Assembly (NCBI GenBank): GCA_003250235.1
Contig: QKGY01000381.1
Location: 1-6,704 of the forward strand
Length of the DNA stretch: 6,704 nt
Direction: 5' to 3'
Origin: Desulfuromonadaceae bacterium
Lineage (GTDB): Bacteria > Desulfobacterota > Desulfuromonadia > Desulfuromonadales > SZUA-540
The translations under genes were made by a program, and so were the position numbers. The notes below the pieces were generated by a model. The model did no database searches. It was not told the DNA's origin and saw nothing but the letters and a program-made list of their open reading frames with translations. Below are positions 5,657-6,704 of this stretch, one piece after another (the stretch's first letter is position 1; each line of letters begins with the position of its first letter).

Positions 5657-6485
5657 ATCCTGCCGTGACCAGCGCCCGCACCCGGTCAAACGCACCTTCC
5701 GCCCCTGCCGTCCTGAGGCAGGCAAGGTACTGCTGCACCAGGTCCGGCCAATAGGGATAGGTCTGGCGTTCGGGGTGATGGAGGAGCAGGCCAAAGGCGT
5801 GGCCGAACCGCGTGCTGGCCCGGGCAACCTCTCCTTTTCCCAGCAGGTTTTGCCCAGCCTTGTAATTGGCGAAAATATTGTCCGGCTCGCGAACCAGCCA
5901 TTGCTGTAGGATATGCCAGTTCCTCTCCGACTTTTCCGCCGTGCTCGCCTCGCTGTACCCCCAGTGCATCAATCGCAGAGGCAGCTCCGAAGGGCGACGG
6001 CCGGGCCAGTGCCGGTACAGCGCTTCGCCCACCGACTCGTGAATGGGATTGGAAAAACGGATGCGCGCATCGTGACGGAAAAGACGCAGCGCCGTAGAGG
6101 TCAGACACTCGCCGTTGTCGCGCACGTTATCAATGCGGAGCCGGTAAGCCACCTCCTCGTTGCGACACAGCGCTTGCGGAAGAATTTTCCGGGCCTGCCG
6201 CACATCGAGGCATTCATCGCAGTCGATGTTGAGAATCCAGGCGTGACGCGCCTGTTCAATGGCAAAGTTCTTGGCTTTGGAAAAGTCGTCGCACCAGGGG
6301 AAGAAAAACACCCGTGCTCCCAAGGCCTTCGCCAGAGCTGCCGAGGCATCGGCGGAGCCGGTATCGACAAAGACCACTTCGTCGGCCACCTGCATCGCCG
6401 GGATAATGGCCTGGCGCAGATAAGCGGTCTCGTTGCGGCCGATCATCACCACCGAAAGGCCGGGAAACCGGGAATCGGCACTCAT
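5655..6485 (-). CDS. Family 2 (GT-A) glycosyltransferase with helical C-terminal repeat region
   Basis: A probable cytoplasmic inverting sugar transferase of 276 residues. The GT-A core has the starting strand SVVMIGRNE (11-19), nucleotide-binding VDTGSADAS (40-48), FSKAKNFAIEQA (68-79) and the metal-binding acidic loop ILNIDCDE (84-91, Asp88/Asp90). NPIHES (147-152) matches the Ile-His-Glu seen after the core in SunS-like and related peptide or protein glycosyltransferases. Residues from about 186 to 270 are helical and TPR-like (NIFANYKAGQNLLGKGEV). There are no membrane segments. The ATG at 6485 overlaps the stop of the upstream gene as ATGA and has only a weak GGGG upstream, so translation is probably coupled. 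Lying between a SPINDLY-like gene and fliC, it most likely takes part in flagellin glycosylation; a role in surface polysaccharide is the main alternative. Sugar and acceptor cannot be read from the sequence. Confidence 0.88.
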   Translation of the reverse strand: MSADSRFPGLSVVMIGRNETAYLRQAIIPAMQVADEVVFVDTGSADASAALAKALGARVFFFPWCDDFSKAKNFAIEQARHAWILNIDCDECLDVRQARKILPQALCRNEEVAYRLRIDNVRDNGECLTSTALRLFRHDARIRFSNPIHESVGEALYRHWPGRRPSELPLRLMHWGYSEASTAEKSERNWHILQQWLVREPDNIFANYKAGQNLLGKGEVARASTRFGHAFGLLLHHPERQTYPYWPDLVQQYLACLRTAGAEGAFDRVRALVTAG

Positions 6486-6704
6486 GAAGAAACCCCGCAG
6501 GTGCGTTTCCAGAGGGTGCGGTAAACCTGCTCCAGCTGACGGTTGAATCGATCCGGCTCCCCCCAGGGACTTTGACGGATCCGATTGCGGATCTCGGCCC
6601 GGAAGCGGGCCAACCCGTCGACATCGGCGGCCAGCGAACAGGCCTTGTCGATATACGCCCCGGCATTTGCGGTGATCAGTTCCGGTTCTCCCAGCCCTTG
6701 CAGG
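6482..6704 (-). CDS. C-terminus of a SPINDLY/OGT-like (GT41) glycosyltransferase, cut by the window edge
   Basis: The last 73 codons of a gene entering from the right edge, read in the frame ending with TGA at 6484-6482. The peptide runs from LQGLGEPELITANAGAYIDK, through a helix ending in RAEIRNRIRQSP, to FNRQLEQVYRTLWKR. This is the conserved end of bacterial proteins in which TPR repeats precede an O-GlcNAc-transferase-like catalytic domain: Leu-Pro/Glu-Leu-Ile, then Tyr-Ile/Val, then a basic helix with Arg-x-x-Ser-Pro, then a final helix ending in Tyr-Arg-x-x-Trp. Such enzymes transfer sugars to Ser or Thr of proteins. Its stop overlaps the next gene's start by four bases, so the two are cotranscribed and probably coupled. 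The N-terminal repeats and active site lie outside the window, so activity cannot be judged. Confidence 0.8.
   Translation of the reverse strand, partial: LQGLGEPELITANAGAYIDKACSLAADVDGLARFRAEIRNRIRQSPWGEPDRFNRQLEQVYRTLWKRTCGVSS

Noticed and set aside
5636..5680. An intrinsic terminator for the GT2 gene
   Set aside because: A run of eight T follows the stop on the minus strand, but no stable GC-rich stem could be drawn before it, so it was described only as an A/T tract.
6256..6666. A 136-codon minus-strand open frame overlapping both glycosyltransferases
   Set aside because: It is out of frame with the GT2 and SPINDLY-like genes, both of which show conserved family motifs in their own frames, and its product shows no domain.

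Overview
The window is a flagellar filament locus, on the minus strand from about position 6700 down to 739, that meets a plus-strand diguanylate cyclase gene at its left end. The GC-rich coding sequence, the gene order and the style of the proteins (a short flagellin, FlaG, FliD, FliS, a PilZ protein, SPINDLY-type and family 2 glycosyltransferases) suggest a Gram-negative bacterium, possibly of the Desulfuromonadales/Geobacter side of the old Deltaproteobacteria. That placement is from general resemblance and is only moderately secure.

Layout, in the direction of minus-strand transcription: (1) The last 73 codons of a gene entering from the right edge match the C-terminus of SPINDLY/O-GlcNAc-transferase-like (GT41) proteins. 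It overlaps by 4 bases (ATGA) with (2) a family 2 glycosyltransferase. (3) A roughly 200-base intergenic region holds an A/T tract, a sigma-28-type flagellar promoter and an unusually long, structured 5' leader with several GGA motifs. (4) A minimal 272-residue flagellin (fliC) follows, with an intrinsic terminator behind it. (5) Then comes a tightly spaced set: flaG, fliD, fliS, a four-repeat TPR protein, a small helical FliT/FlgN-like chaperone candidate and a PilZ-domain protein. (6) A perfect 15-bp inverted repeat with A and T tails serves as a shared bidirectional terminator. (7) On the plus strand, a GGDEF diguanylate cyclase domain runs in from the left edge.

How the genes fit together: FliC builds the filament, FliD caps it, FliS escorts FliC to the export apparatus, and FlaG influences filament length. 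The two glycosyltransferases directly upstream are natural candidates for flagellin O-glycosylation. The PilZ protein has both c-di-GMP-binding motifs, and the GGDEF protein has an intact active site and inhibitory site, so synthesis and sensing of c-di-GMP lie side by side at the end of the flagellar cluster.

The most interesting non-coding element is the fliC leader. Two hairpins present ANGGAN motifs in their loops and a third such motif overlaps the fliC ribosome binding site. This is the architecture expected of CsrA translational repression, as known for Bacillus subtilis hag. No mobile element, CRISPR array, tRNA or rRNA gene was seen.
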